DNA of 64,000 nucleotides from Brevibacillus fulvus (GTDB lineage Bacteria; Bacillota; Bacilli; Brevibacillales; Brevibacillaceae), in assembly GCF_016908525.1 (NCBI RefSeq), contig NZ_JAFBEB010000011.1, forward strand, positions 62,001 through 126,000, read 5' to 3'. The notes under the pieces were generated by a model, which was not told the DNA's origin, ran no database searches, and saw nothing but the letters and a program-made list of their open reading frames with translations. How positions within the stretch are numbered: position 1 is the first letter of the stretch; every line of letters begins with the position of its first letter. A program made the position numbers and the translations under genes. Below, one piece after another: positions 34,234-42,852 of the stretch.

Positions 34234-35367
34234 ATGAGAACGATCCTTATTGATGATGAACACCATGCGCTGGATATTCTTCAACGACAACTGCAAAAAG
34301 TCGCTGATATCAAGGTAGTAGGAACATATACAAACCCGTTGGCTGGTAAAGAACACATCTTGAATGACGAGGTTGACCTGGTGTTCCTGGACATCCATCT
34401 ACCCGAAATAAATGGCATTGAATTGGCAGAGCAGATCGCGGAAAAAAGGCCCAATTTGCCCATTGTTTTTGTGACAGCTTATGATGACTATGCGATCAAA
34501 GCATTCGAATTAAATGCACTGGACTATCTGCTGAAACCGGTAAAAGCAGAAAGACTCGCGAAAACCGTTCAGCGGGTCAGAGAGCAGCTGGCGGGGAAAC
34601 CGTCGATTGATTCGGTATCGGCCAAGCATGGACTGCGAATTAACATGTTTCAAAACTTGTCGATCTTATCTGGGGATGGGCAAACGGTACCGGTGCGCTG
34701 GCGTACGGCCAAAACGCAAGAACTGTTTCTCTATTTGCTGCAACATCGGGGACAACTTGTCCGGAAAACGGCGTTGACCGATTTGCTTTGGCCCGAGTAT
34801 GAGATAGATAAAGCTTTTTCGCAATTGTACACAGCGATTTATCATATCCGGAAAACAATGGAGCCGTTTGCTGCCTGCGTCCAAATTGCCAATATGATGG
34901 ATGGTTATGTTCTGAATCTCGAAAATGTCAGGTTGGATGTGGAACAGTGGGAAAAACACATGCAAGCGGAGCAGCCGGTCACCGCCGAAACGATTCAGGA
35001 CTATGAAAAACATATGGCCCTCTATGCGGGGGATTATTTGCAGGAACATGACTATTGGTGGGCAGAAAGCGAACGCCAAAGGTTGAAGCTGGTCTGGTCA
35101 CGAATTACTTTTGAGCTGGCTGAATGGTATGTGTCTTGTCAACAGTACGAAAAAGCCGTGGAGAAGTATCTGGAGATTTGCAATCGGCTGCCGCTTGCGG
35201 AAGAGGCGCATTTTGCCCTCATGAAAATATATGCCGCGATGAACAACCGCGTCTCTGTGCATTTCCAGTACCGTCAGCTTTCGACATTATTAATGGAAGA
35301 ATTAAACGAACTGCCCAGTCCAGCGATCAATGATTGGTATCTGGAATGGAAGGAAACGAAGGAATGA
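34234..35367 (+). CDS. Response regulator with winged helix and BTAD domain
   Basis: A 377-residue regulator. The receiver domain (residues 1-115) has LIDDEHH, phospho-Asp D53 in VFLDIHLP, VTAYDDYAI and YLLKPVK. A winged-helix part follows (about 150-215, FLYLLQHRGQLVRKTALTDLLWPE), and a C-terminal bacterial transcriptional activation domain (about 230-370) made of TPR-like helices. This REC-wHTH-BTAD order is typical of SARP-like regulators linked to 7TMR-DISM kinases in Bacillales. It is the output of the upstream double kinase. Targets are not evident in the window. Confidence 0.9.
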   Translation: MRTILIDDEHHALDILQRQLQKVADIKVVGTYTNPLAGKEHILNDEVDLVFLDIHLPEINGIELAEQIAEKRPNLPIVFVTAYDDYAIKAFELNALDYLLKPVKAERLAKTVQRVREQLAGKPSIDSVSAKHGLRINMFQNLSILSGDGQTVPVRWRTAKTQELFLYLLQHRGQLVRKTALTDLLWPEYEIDKAFSQLYTAIYHIRKTMEPFAACVQIANMMDGYVLNLENVRLDVEQWEKHMQAEQPVTAETIQDYEKHMALYAGDYLQEHDYWWAESERQRLKLVWSRITFELAEWYVSCQQYEKAVEKYLEICNRLPLAEEAHFALMKIYAAMNNRVSVHFQYRQLSTLLMEELNELPSPAINDWYLEWKETKE

Positions 35368-35569
35368 ACAGCAGCCCGTTCATTCCTTTCTTAATTTTTA
35401 ACCGATGAACCGGGCTGTATCCATGTTTGTATAAGATTGTCGAGAATTTGTAAAGGACATTCAAAGAGAATATAGGTAGAGTTATGGTAAACGATTCAGA
35501 GAAAGAACCGTGGCGGCGAGTCCCGGCCTTCTATCCGCAAACTTTGCGGTTTTTCCAAGAAGTTACCTC
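35368..35569. other. Intergenic region with two hairpins
   Basis: No gene. CAGCCCG (35372-35378) pairs with CGGGCTG (35411-35417) extended by TTCAT/ATGAA, without a T tract. CCGCA (35535-35539) pairs with TGCGG (35545-35549) and is followed by five T, a good terminator 168 bases after the response regulator. The stretch 35461-35534 between them is GC-rich and unexplained. Confidence 0.5.
35535..35554 (+). terminator. Terminator upstream of MHYT-GGDEF-EAL gene
   Basis: CCGCA-AACTT-TGCGG followed by TTTTT, just before the promoter at 35570. Confidence 0.65.
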
Positions 35570-35597
35570 TTGAGGAGTTTCATAGTGAAGTTATAAT
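35570..35597 (+). promoter_or_regulatory. Probable promoter of MHYT-GGDEF-EAL gene
   Basis: TTGAGG (35570-35575), 16 bases and a perfect TATAAT (35592-35597). It leaves an untranslated leader of about 165 bases. Confidence 0.6.
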
Positions 35598-35770
35598 GAG
35601 ACAAGCTTGCATGATTTTGTAGCCTCCCGCCATTCATCATGTTCCACTATCCCTTGATTCAAGCGGAGCCTTTTTTAAGGATGCAATGTTTTATCTCTGC
35701 ATATTTGGCGGATTTTTAAGCTGCATTCCTGTACGGATGTTGATTAGATAGTGATAGGAGAGGGATCGGT

Positions 35771-37787
35771 TTGTATATAGAAGGAGGCTACAATTATTAT
35801 ATCGTTGCGCTTTCGATTCTGATTGCGATCTTGGCATCGTATTCCGGACTGAACATTGCGGCTAAAATCTCACAGGCTGGCGGAAAAACGAGATTTTTTT
35901 GGCTGCTGGCAGGTTCTGTGGTGATGGGCAACGGGGTCTGGTCGATGCATTTTGTCGGAATGATGGCGTTTCATCTGCATGTGACGGTGAACTATGATGT
36001 TACGCTCACATTGTTATCCATGTTGGCCAGCATCTTTTCCTCATTTGTCGCCTTTTACATCACCATGCCGAAAAACGTACACTGGCCCTCCATTGTGCTC
36101 GGTGGATGTATGATGGGCGGCGGAATTGTCTTGATGCACTATATCGGCATGGAAGCGATGATTATGTCAGTCGATTTGACATATGACAAAACGTTCTGGG
36201 GATTATCTGTCGTTATCGCGCTTGTCGCTTCATACGCCGCCTTATTTTTATTCCTGCGTTTTCGCAACCATTCGTCCAGAAGTTGGTTAAAGTCGGTGTG
36301 TGCCATTGTGATGGGGTTTGCCGTTTGCGGAATGCACTATACGGGGATGGCAGCGGCGCGATTTCATCAACATGCCGGAAGTGTAACCGGCAGCGCCGAA
36401 TCATCGATGAACCTCTTTTTGCTGTACGGTGTGACGGTGACCATCTTTGTTATCCTGCTGGTGTCTTGGGGAGCGATGTTTCTCGACCGTCATGTGCTGG
36501 AAAAAATGGCCTATCGGGATGCGATCACAGGCTTGCCAAACCGCAACGAAATGAATCGTTTCTTTGATACGCACATCGGCAAGGAACAGATCGCGGTATT
36601 ATTTCTCGATCTTGACCAGTTTAAAGCGATTAACGACACATTGGGGCATCATATCGGGGATTTGCTTGTTCGGGAAGTGGGCGGGCGATTGCGGACGTTT
36701 ATTTCCAATGATCAGCAAGCGTTTCGCATTGGCGGAGATGAGTTTCTCATTATCGTGAAACAATCTGATCAGGAAAGAGCCGAACAGTTGGCTGAACAAA
36801 TTTTGCAGAGCATTAAGAAGGTTTATTACATAGACGGGAATGAAATGTATGTTACCGGCAGTATTGGCATAAGCATTGGATCGATTCAGGATTCTGATCG
36901 CTCCATGCTGCTCAAAGCGGCCGATACAGCGATGTATGTGGCAAAAGGTCTCGGCAAAAACCAGTATTGTGTGTACAATCAGGAAATGGGCATACAAGAA
37001 GTGCGTAAAATGGAATTGGAAAAAGATTTGCGGCGAGCGCTTGAAGTGAAGCAATTTTTTATTGTCTATCAGCCGAAATGGAATGTCAAAACAAACAAGC
37101 TGGTTGGATTTGAGGCGTTGCTTCGCTGGAAACATCTCCGGCTGGGAATCGTTTCTCCGGCTGAGTTTATTCCCATTGCCGAAGAGACGGGGCTCATTGT
37201 GCCAATGACGAGATGGACGCTTGAGGAAGCCTGCCGTCAGTGCAAAGAATGGCAGTCGCAAGGGATCGATCAACCGGTGTCGGTAAATCTCTCAGTCAGT
37301 CTGTTCAAATCCAATATTTTAGCCGAAATGGTTCAATCGGTATTGGAGAAGGTAGAACTTCGTCCAGACAAGTTGGAGTTGGAAAGAATCGATGGTGCTG
37401 TACGATATTAACGACATCGTTCGGCAGCTTAACGAAATTCGCAAACTTGGTGTACGGATTTCGATAGATGATTTTGGAACAGGTTATTCGTCGATCGGAT
37501 TGCTCGACCGGCTTCCGATTGACGCGCTAAAGCTCGACCGATTGTTTACCAATGATCTTGAGACACCCAGCAAACGCGCCATCATTCACGCCATCATGCT
37601 GATGGCAGAAAATCTGGACCTGGATGTCATTGCCGAAGGTGTGGAAAATCAGGAGCACATTGAATTCCTCACACAGTTGGGCTGCTATGTTATGCAAGGA
37701 TATTTTTACGGAAAACCGATGGGCAACGAGGAAATCGCACAATGGGTCAAAGGCAACAATCCGGTTGCAGGCCAGCCATCTCCATAA
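35771..37787 (+). pseudogene. MHYT-GGDEF-EAL cyclic-di-GMP enzyme, frameshifted in EAL
   Basis: A membrane protein with a seven-helix MHYT sensor (residues 1-235; repeated MHFVGMMAF, MHYIGMEA, MHYTGMAA motifs that may bind copper), a GGDEF domain (GGDEF intact, no RxxD inhibitory site) and an EAL domain. The frame from TTG 35771 (GGAGAGGG upstream) stops at 37411 within EAL, after residue 546. The rest (SMVLYDINDI, DDFGTGYSS, EGVEN) continues in the +1 frame from about 37387 to 37787. Comparison with the family pattern suggests about five bases are missing where ELTES is expected. As it stands the first product keeps the cyclase but lacks a complete phosphodiesterase. A sequencing error is possible. 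Confidence 0.85.
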
Positions 37788-37893
37788 AAAGAGAGGGCAT
37801 AGACGGCGTTGCTCTTCTCGTGAAACATTTTCGGATCACGCGATGCGAACAGAACGGATTGAATAAATTTGGGGAGTTGGAGGAGATGACAGC

Positions 37894-39042
37894 ATGACAA
37901 TCAAAATAACTCCTGTCAAGGTGATTCGGTGGTGCATGGCAATCGCCATTGTTTATGGGGGAACGATCGGAATCAACCATCTTTTTAGCCAGTCAGAAAA
38001 GGTGGTGACCTCCCAACAGAATACGGTAAACCGTTTGCCTGGAGAAGCTTTCATTCGCCAGCATTTGCTGAATCCGGATGGAACGATTCGGACGACACTG
38101 GCCGCACAGCACACAGAAAATCCCGAACTGGCACAGGGAGCGGAGTCGTTGTCAGAATCGCTTGGCTTATGGATGCTGTATGCCGTGGAAAAAAACGATC
38201 AACAGCTGTTCAAGGAAAGTGCGGATGTGGTCAAGCATTCTTTCCGCATGAACAATGGCCTGTTTTATTGGAAGGTCGGGGCAGGGGCCGAGCCTGTATC
38301 TACCGATGCGCTGATTGATGATCTGCGCATTATGCAAGCCCTGTATCAAGCTGGGCAAAAATGGCATGAGCCGGAGTATCAATCTTGGGCAGATGAAATT
38401 GCCAAGAGTTTGTTGAAGTATCATCGCGTAGAGCAGGGACTCGGTGACTTTTATGATGAAAAAAGCAAATGGACCAGTCCGCAATTGACCCTTTCCTATC
38501 TGGACAGCAAAGCGCTTGGGTACATGTACGAGCAGCAAAACCTGGACGAAAAAAGCTATCAATTTCTTCGGGATTTTTTGAAAAATTTGCCTGTCCAGAA
38601 CGGTTTTTTTCCATTTTCCTATGACTGGAAGCAGGGAACTTATACTTATCAGGAAGAAATTAATTTAATCGACCAGTTGTTTATCGTGTATCATCGGGCG
38701 CAAATGGGTGAATCCTCGCCAGCTTTTTGGCAGTTTTTAAAAGACTCGTTTTACCAGGATGGAAAATTGTACGGCATCTATCAGCAGAAAACGAAACAAA
38801 ATCTTGTTGATTATGAGTCTCCCGCTGTGTACGGGTTAGCGATTTTGGTAGCAATCGAATTGAAAGAACCTGATTTTGCGAGCGATCTGTATTATCGCAT
38901 GATCCGCCTGCAGACTCTGCATCCGGACAGTGAGCTGTTTGGCGGCTTCATTGACTATCATACAAAGGATACGCATAGTTTTGACAATCTGGTACCGTTG
39001 CTTGCAGAAAGGAAGCTCTACAATGAAGGGATTCTTCATTAA
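37894..39042 (+). CDS. ydaJ: GH8-type glycoside hydrolase of exopolysaccharide operon (YdaJ-like)
   Basis: A 382-residue protein with an N-terminal membrane segment (about residues 12-30) and an extracellular alpha/alpha-barrel of the glycosyl hydrolase 8 type (related to BcsZ). The likely catalytic acid is Glu in GAESLSESLG, and the family region TDALIDDLRIMQALYQAG supplies the Asp. It is the first gene of a five-gene operon in the order of B. subtilis ydaJKLMN and would trim or release the polymer. GGAGGAGATGACAGC lies before the ATG. The end overlaps the next gene by 20 bases. Confidence 0.85.
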   Translation: MTIKITPVKVIRWCMAIAIVYGGTIGINHLFSQSEKVVTSQQNTVNRLPGEAFIRQHLLNPDGTIRTTLAAQHTENPELAQGAESLSESLGLWMLYAVEKNDQQLFKESADVVKHSFRMNNGLFYWKVGAGAEPVSTDALIDDLRIMQALYQAGQKWHEPEYQSWADEIAKSLLKYHRVEQGLGDFYDEKSKWTSPQLTLSYLDSKALGYMYEQQNLDEKSYQFLRDFLKNLPVQNGFFPFSYDWKQGTYTYQEEINLIDQLFIVYHRAQMGESSPAFWQFLKDSFYQDGKLYGIYQQKTKQNLVDYESPAVYGLAILVAIELKEPDFASDLYYRMIRLQTLHPDSELFGGFIDYHTKDTHSFDNLVPLLAERKLYNEGILH

Positions 39043-39877
39043 AAATCGGATCTATCTGTATTATCAACTCGGCCTGTTTTTCTTTACGGTTGTCGTTTGT
39101 CTGAGCCTTGTGCCCGTCGAGTCCATCTCGTCCGTCAACTTGATTCTGCTGGTCACGACACTGGTTCTGTGCATAATCGGAATGCTCTGCGGGCTATTGG
39201 TCGGCTTGGGCAGCGCACTTTTGGCACTGTTTTTGTTTGGCAGCCTGCTCGTGTTTTCGGATTTTTTCTCGTTGCCGTTTCAGTTGTCCGTGAAAGAAAT
39301 CATCTTGTGGATGATGGCGTTCATTGCTGCTGCTTCGCTGACTGGCCTGCTTCACCGCGTGCTGACGGGCATTCTCGAAGAAAACCGCGAGATGAAGCAG
39401 AAATTTGCAGATTTTGTGACGATCGATGAATGGACGGGGTTCGATAATGAAAAACGCTTTTATTACGATATGGAGGAGGAATTCAACCGGTCCCGGCGTA
39501 CCGGTGTGCCCTTCTCACTGTTGATCGTAGAGATTTTGTATTATGACCAGTATTTGGTGCTGTACGGTGAAAAGGAAACGGCCCATCTGATGAAAGAAAT
39601 GGCTGAGAAACTGCGCAGCAAGACCCGGATTACCGATCGCAAATTTCGGATTGGCGATGGAAGCTTTGCCATCCTGCTTTGTAATTGCAACGCAGAAAAC
39701 GGAGAGCTGGTCATCCGCAAGGTAGAACAGCTGTTGAAACGGCATACGTTGGAAACAAAGCGCAAACAAGTAGAGTTAACGATCTCGTTTGGATTGGCAG
39801 AATATCGGGAAGAGTACAGCGAGTACATGGAGATGGTTGAGCATGCACGGAAAGAGTTGAATGACTATGTGCAATAA
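39023..39877 (+). CDS. ydaK: Degenerate GGDEF cyclic-di-GMP receptor (YdaK-like)
   Basis: A 284-residue protein, nearly the length of B. subtilis YdaK (283). Four N-terminal membrane helices (about residues 10-110) are followed by a GGDEF-fold domain. The catalytic motif is replaced by GDGSF, so it cannot make cyclic-di-GMP. The inhibitory-site motif is intact five residues upstream (RITD-RKFRI-GDGSF), which is how YdaK binds cyclic-di-GMP. It should switch the synthase on in response to the second messenger. The ATG at 39023 follows AAAGGAAG; an earlier in-frame ATG at 38930 lies inside ydaJ and is not favoured. Confidence 0.88.
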   Translation: MKGFFIKNRIYLYYQLGLFFFTVVVCLSLVPVESISSVNLILLVTTLVLCIIGMLCGLLVGLGSALLALFLFGSLLVFSDFFSLPFQLSVKEIILWMMAFIAAASLTGLLHRVLTGILEENREMKQKFADFVTIDEWTGFDNEKRFYYDMEEEFNRSRRTGVPFSLLIVEILYYDQYLVLYGEKETAHLMKEMAEKLRSKTRITDRKFRIGDGSFAILLCNCNAENGELVIRKVEQLLKRHTLETKRKQVELTISFGLAEYREEYSEYMEMVEHARKELNDYVQ

Positions 39878-41561
39878 AAACGGTCGCCGTCTGTTGCTAT
39901 TCGTCGGTTGTCTGCTTCTGCTGCTTGCTGCGCCGAGTTCCTTTCTTCCGTCAGCAACGGCTAAAGCAAACCAAAAGGTGCTGGTCGTGTACGCGACAAA
40001 CAGCGATTCACTGGATGAAAATGTAAAATTGCTGGATTTGTTGCTTGGTCATTTTTCAGCTGAATTTTCTTTTGTCGGGCAGGATCAGTTCACGCCGTCA
40101 GACCTGAAGGGGATTACGCACATTGTGTATTACGGTGAACAAGCCAAGCAAGTGCCCGACAGCTTGCGTACAAGCCTTGAGCAATTCCCGGGTATGGTGT
40201 TGGCCATCGGCAAGAATGTGCAGGGGTTGGGCAAACGATTTTCATTTTTGACAGTTGCCGATCAGGTTGGCATCCATATGATCGACAAAGGAGCGGGCAC
40301 ACAACAGCTGTGGCTGGACAAAAATGTGAGCATTGAAAAGATCGTTCGCTTGCAGGGAGAGACTCTGCAGCGAGGCTGGAAGGGCAGTTATTCGTATCCT
40401 CTTTCGGCAAGAAATACTCATACGTTCTATTTTGCCAGCAGCACTTTGTTCGATCCGTTTCATTTCGCTTTGGGCGATGTGTTGCATGTATTTTTTGAAC
40501 AGGGCGGGCAACCGCATGAACAAAAGCATTCCGCCTACATTCGATTAGAAGATGTACACCCGCTTTCCGATCCCCGTTTGCTGCGCGAAGTTGGTGATTA
40601 TTTGGCAGATCAGCAAATTCCTTTTATGATTACGGTGATTCCGGTATTTAATAATCCGCTTACGCATGAGTCGACTCATCTCGCCGACTCCCCGGAACTG
40701 GTTCAAGTATTGCGACACTTGCAATCAAGAGGGGGAAGCATCGTCTTGCACGGGTATACCCATCAGTATCGTTACAGCGAGACGGGAGAAGGCTTCGAGT
40801 TTTGGGATGTGAAGCATAATGCCCCGATCTCCGCGCCCCCTGACGAGGAGGAAACGTTGCCGCGCTTTGCTTCGGAACAGGAGTATGAGCAGTATCAAAA
40901 GCAGCGAGCTCAATTTGAAGAGAACTATATTACGGAGCGGTTGGAAAAGGGAATACAAGATTTGGCGGATCTGGGGCTGCAGCCGCTCGCTTTTGAAGCC
41001 CCGCATTATACGATCAGCCAGAAAGGGTACCAGATTGTCAGCCGGTATTTTACCTACATTCTCGGACAGGCTCAGTTAGGCGATCAAAATTGGCAAATCA
41101 TGAGCGCTCCTCCTTATCAGACGAAGCCCGCTTTTCTGAACGGAATGACGCTTTTGCCTGAGACAATCGGCTTTTACGATCCGGCCTCTTCCAGTCCGGC
41201 GGAAGATATGATCACAACAGTCGAGAAGGCGCGGTTTGTGGATGACAGTATGTTTGGCATGTTCTATCATCCCTACCTGGGTGTGGAAGGGATAAAACCA
41301 GTGATTCGCTACATGCAAACGATCCCGAATTTAAACTGGATTGATCTGCAACAGATGACAACTTTCACATATTCGTCCGGGAAACACACACCGCAAGCAG
41401 CCGGGGAACAGATGCCGGAAGAGATGGATATGCTGGAGCTGATTTTATGGGGAGTGGCAGCGATTGTCACCCTCATGGTTATCCTGTTTGTCGTTTACAC
41501 GCTGCGCAATCGGATGAATTTACGAAAAGAATTGTTCAAGGAGCAGAATATCCATGGCTAA
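39861..41561 (+). CDS. ydaL: DUF2334 polysaccharide deacetylase-like protein (YdaL-like)
   Basis: A 566-residue secreted, membrane-anchored protein. Signal segment at about residues 9-28; a Rossmann-like N-terminal part (VLVVYATNSDSLDENVKLLD); a DUF2334 deacetylase-like barrel with YIRLEDVHPLSDPRLL (metal Asp/His), IVLHGYTHQYRYSETGEGFE and LAFEAPHYTISQKG; and a C-terminal helix (about 528-548). It probably modifies the polymer outside the cell. It overlaps ydaK by 17 bases and ydaM by 8. Confidence 0.87.
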   Translation: MTMCNKNGRRLLLFVGCLLLLLAAPSSFLPSATAKANQKVLVVYATNSDSLDENVKLLDLLLGHFSAEFSFVGQDQFTPSDLKGITHIVYYGEQAKQVPDSLRTSLEQFPGMVLAIGKNVQGLGKRFSFLTVADQVGIHMIDKGAGTQQLWLDKNVSIEKIVRLQGETLQRGWKGSYSYPLSARNTHTFYFASSTLFDPFHFALGDVLHVFFEQGGQPHEQKHSAYIRLEDVHPLSDPRLLREVGDYLADQQIPFMITVIPVFNNPLTHESTHLADSPELVQVLRHLQSRGGSIVLHGYTHQYRYSETGEGFEFWDVKHNAPISAPPDEEETLPRFASEQEYEQYQKQRAQFEENYITERLEKGIQDLADLGLQPLAFEAPHYTISQKGYQIVSRYFTYILGQAQLGDQNWQIMSAPPYQTKPAFLNGMTLLPETIGFYDPASSSPAEDMITTVEKARFVDDSMFGMFYHPYLGVEGIKPVIRYMQTIPNLNWIDLQQMTTFTYSSGKHTPQAAGEQMPEEMDMLELILWGVAAIVTLMVILFVVYTLRNRMNLRKELFKEQNIHG

Positions 41562-42831
41562 CGTTTTGTTTTATCTGGCACTGTCCCTGATTTGGTTGAT
41601 GCTTCTTTATCACATGTTTTTGATGCAGGGCGGATATTTGCATTATTTGCGCTATGAAAAACCTATCAAAGAGTGGGAAAAGGCAAACAAGCCTCTTCCG
41701 ATGGTGTCGATCCTCATTCCCGCCCATAATGAAGAAGTCGTTATCGAACGCACATTAAAGGCGATGGTTCGTTTGCAGTATCCCAAAGATAAGCTGGAGG
41801 TTATTGTCATTAACGACAATTCCAGCGACCGTACGGCGGAGATTGCCGGTTCGTTTGCATCCAAATATCCTTTTGTCAAAGTGATTACCACCCAGCCGCC
41901 CTATGCGGGAAAAGGAAAATCTACGGCGCTTAATCAGGGATTGCTGCACGCTTCCGGTGAAGTGATCGTTGTTTACGACGCGGATAATACTCCGGAACGA
42001 ATGGCTGTCTATTATTTGGTGCTGGCTCTGCAAAATGATGAGCGGGCAGGGGTAGTGGTCGGGAAGTTTCGCGTCAATAACGCTGCGAGCAATTTACTGA
42101 CTCGCTGTATCAACATCGAAACCATTTGTTTTCAATGGATGGCCCAAGCGGGGAGGCACCATTGGTTTCGGATTACCACGATTCCGGGAACCAATTTTGC
42201 CATACGCCGTCAGATCCTCGAGCAGCTTGGCGGTTGGGACGAAAAGGCGCTGGCGGAAGACACAGAGCTGACGATCCGTGTATACAATTTGGGCTATTAT
42301 ATCCGGTTTTTTCCCGCAGCAATCACCTGGGAACAGGAGCCGGAAACCTGGCGCGTGTGGTGGAAACAGCGCACCCGCTGGGCAAGAGGGAACCAGTATG
42401 TAGTTTTGAAATTTTTGAAGAAGTTATTTTCCTTGAAGCGCAAGTCGATCATGTTTGATTTGATTTATTTCTTTTTTACCTACTTCCTGTTTTTTCTAGG
42501 GGTCATTACCTCCGATTTATTGTTATTGGCGAACCTCTTGTTCGATCTCCATCTCGGTGTCGGAATCGTTTCGACGATTTTATGGATTTTGGCCTTTTTC
42601 CTTTATGTAACCGAAGTCTTGATTGCGTTGAGCGTGGAAAAAACGGAACTCAACCTGAAAAATATCGCGCTCGTTCTGTTGATGTATTTTACATACTCAC
42701 AGATTTGGATCGTCCTGGTCGTCTACGCCTTTTGCCTGGAAATGAAACGATCGCTGTTCAAGCAGGAGGTCACCTGGTACAAAACGGAGCGGTTTCAAAA
42801 AGATAATGCCGTTCACCCCCCATCCAAATAA
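41554..42831 (+). CDS. ydaM: Family 2 glycosyltransferase, polymer synthase (YdaM-like)
   Basis: A 425-residue processive membrane glycosyltransferase like BcsA/IcaA. N-terminal helix about 3-25; GT-A domain with SILIPAHNEEVVIERTL, INDNSSDRTAE, the DxD motif in VVYDADNTPE, the acceptor motif ALAEDTELTIRV and QRTRWARG (QxxRW); then helices at about 300-345, 350-370 and 375-395. No PilZ domain, so cyclic-di-GMP control must come from the YdaK-like protein. The sugar is unknown. Confidence 0.92.
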   Translation: MANVLFYLALSLIWLMLLYHMFLMQGGYLHYLRYEKPIKEWEKANKPLPMVSILIPAHNEEVVIERTLKAMVRLQYPKDKLEVIVINDNSSDRTAEIAGSFASKYPFVKVITTQPPYAGKGKSTALNQGLLHASGEVIVVYDADNTPERMAVYYLVLALQNDERAGVVVGKFRVNNAASNLLTRCINIETICFQWMAQAGRHHWFRITTIPGTNFAIRRQILEQLGGWDEKALAEDTELTIRVYNLGYYIRFFPAAITWEQEPETWRVWWKQRTRWARGNQYVVLKFLKKLFSLKRKSIMFDLIYFFFTYFLFFLGVITSDLLLLANLLFDLHLGVGIVSTILWILAFFLYVTEVLIALSVEKTELNLKNIALVLLMYFTYSQIWIVLVVYAFCLEMKRSLFKQEVTWYKTERFQKDNAVHPPSK

Positions 42832-42852
42832 ACGAATGAATAGGTGTGGAGC

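Noticed and set aside
35455-35560. Possible cyclic-di-GMP riboswitch before the GGDEF-EAL gene
   Set aside because: The expected context would be attractive, but the conserved GEMM core (for example ACGCAAAGCC and the GGTTACC end) cannot be aligned, and the gene's promoter lies downstream of this segment.
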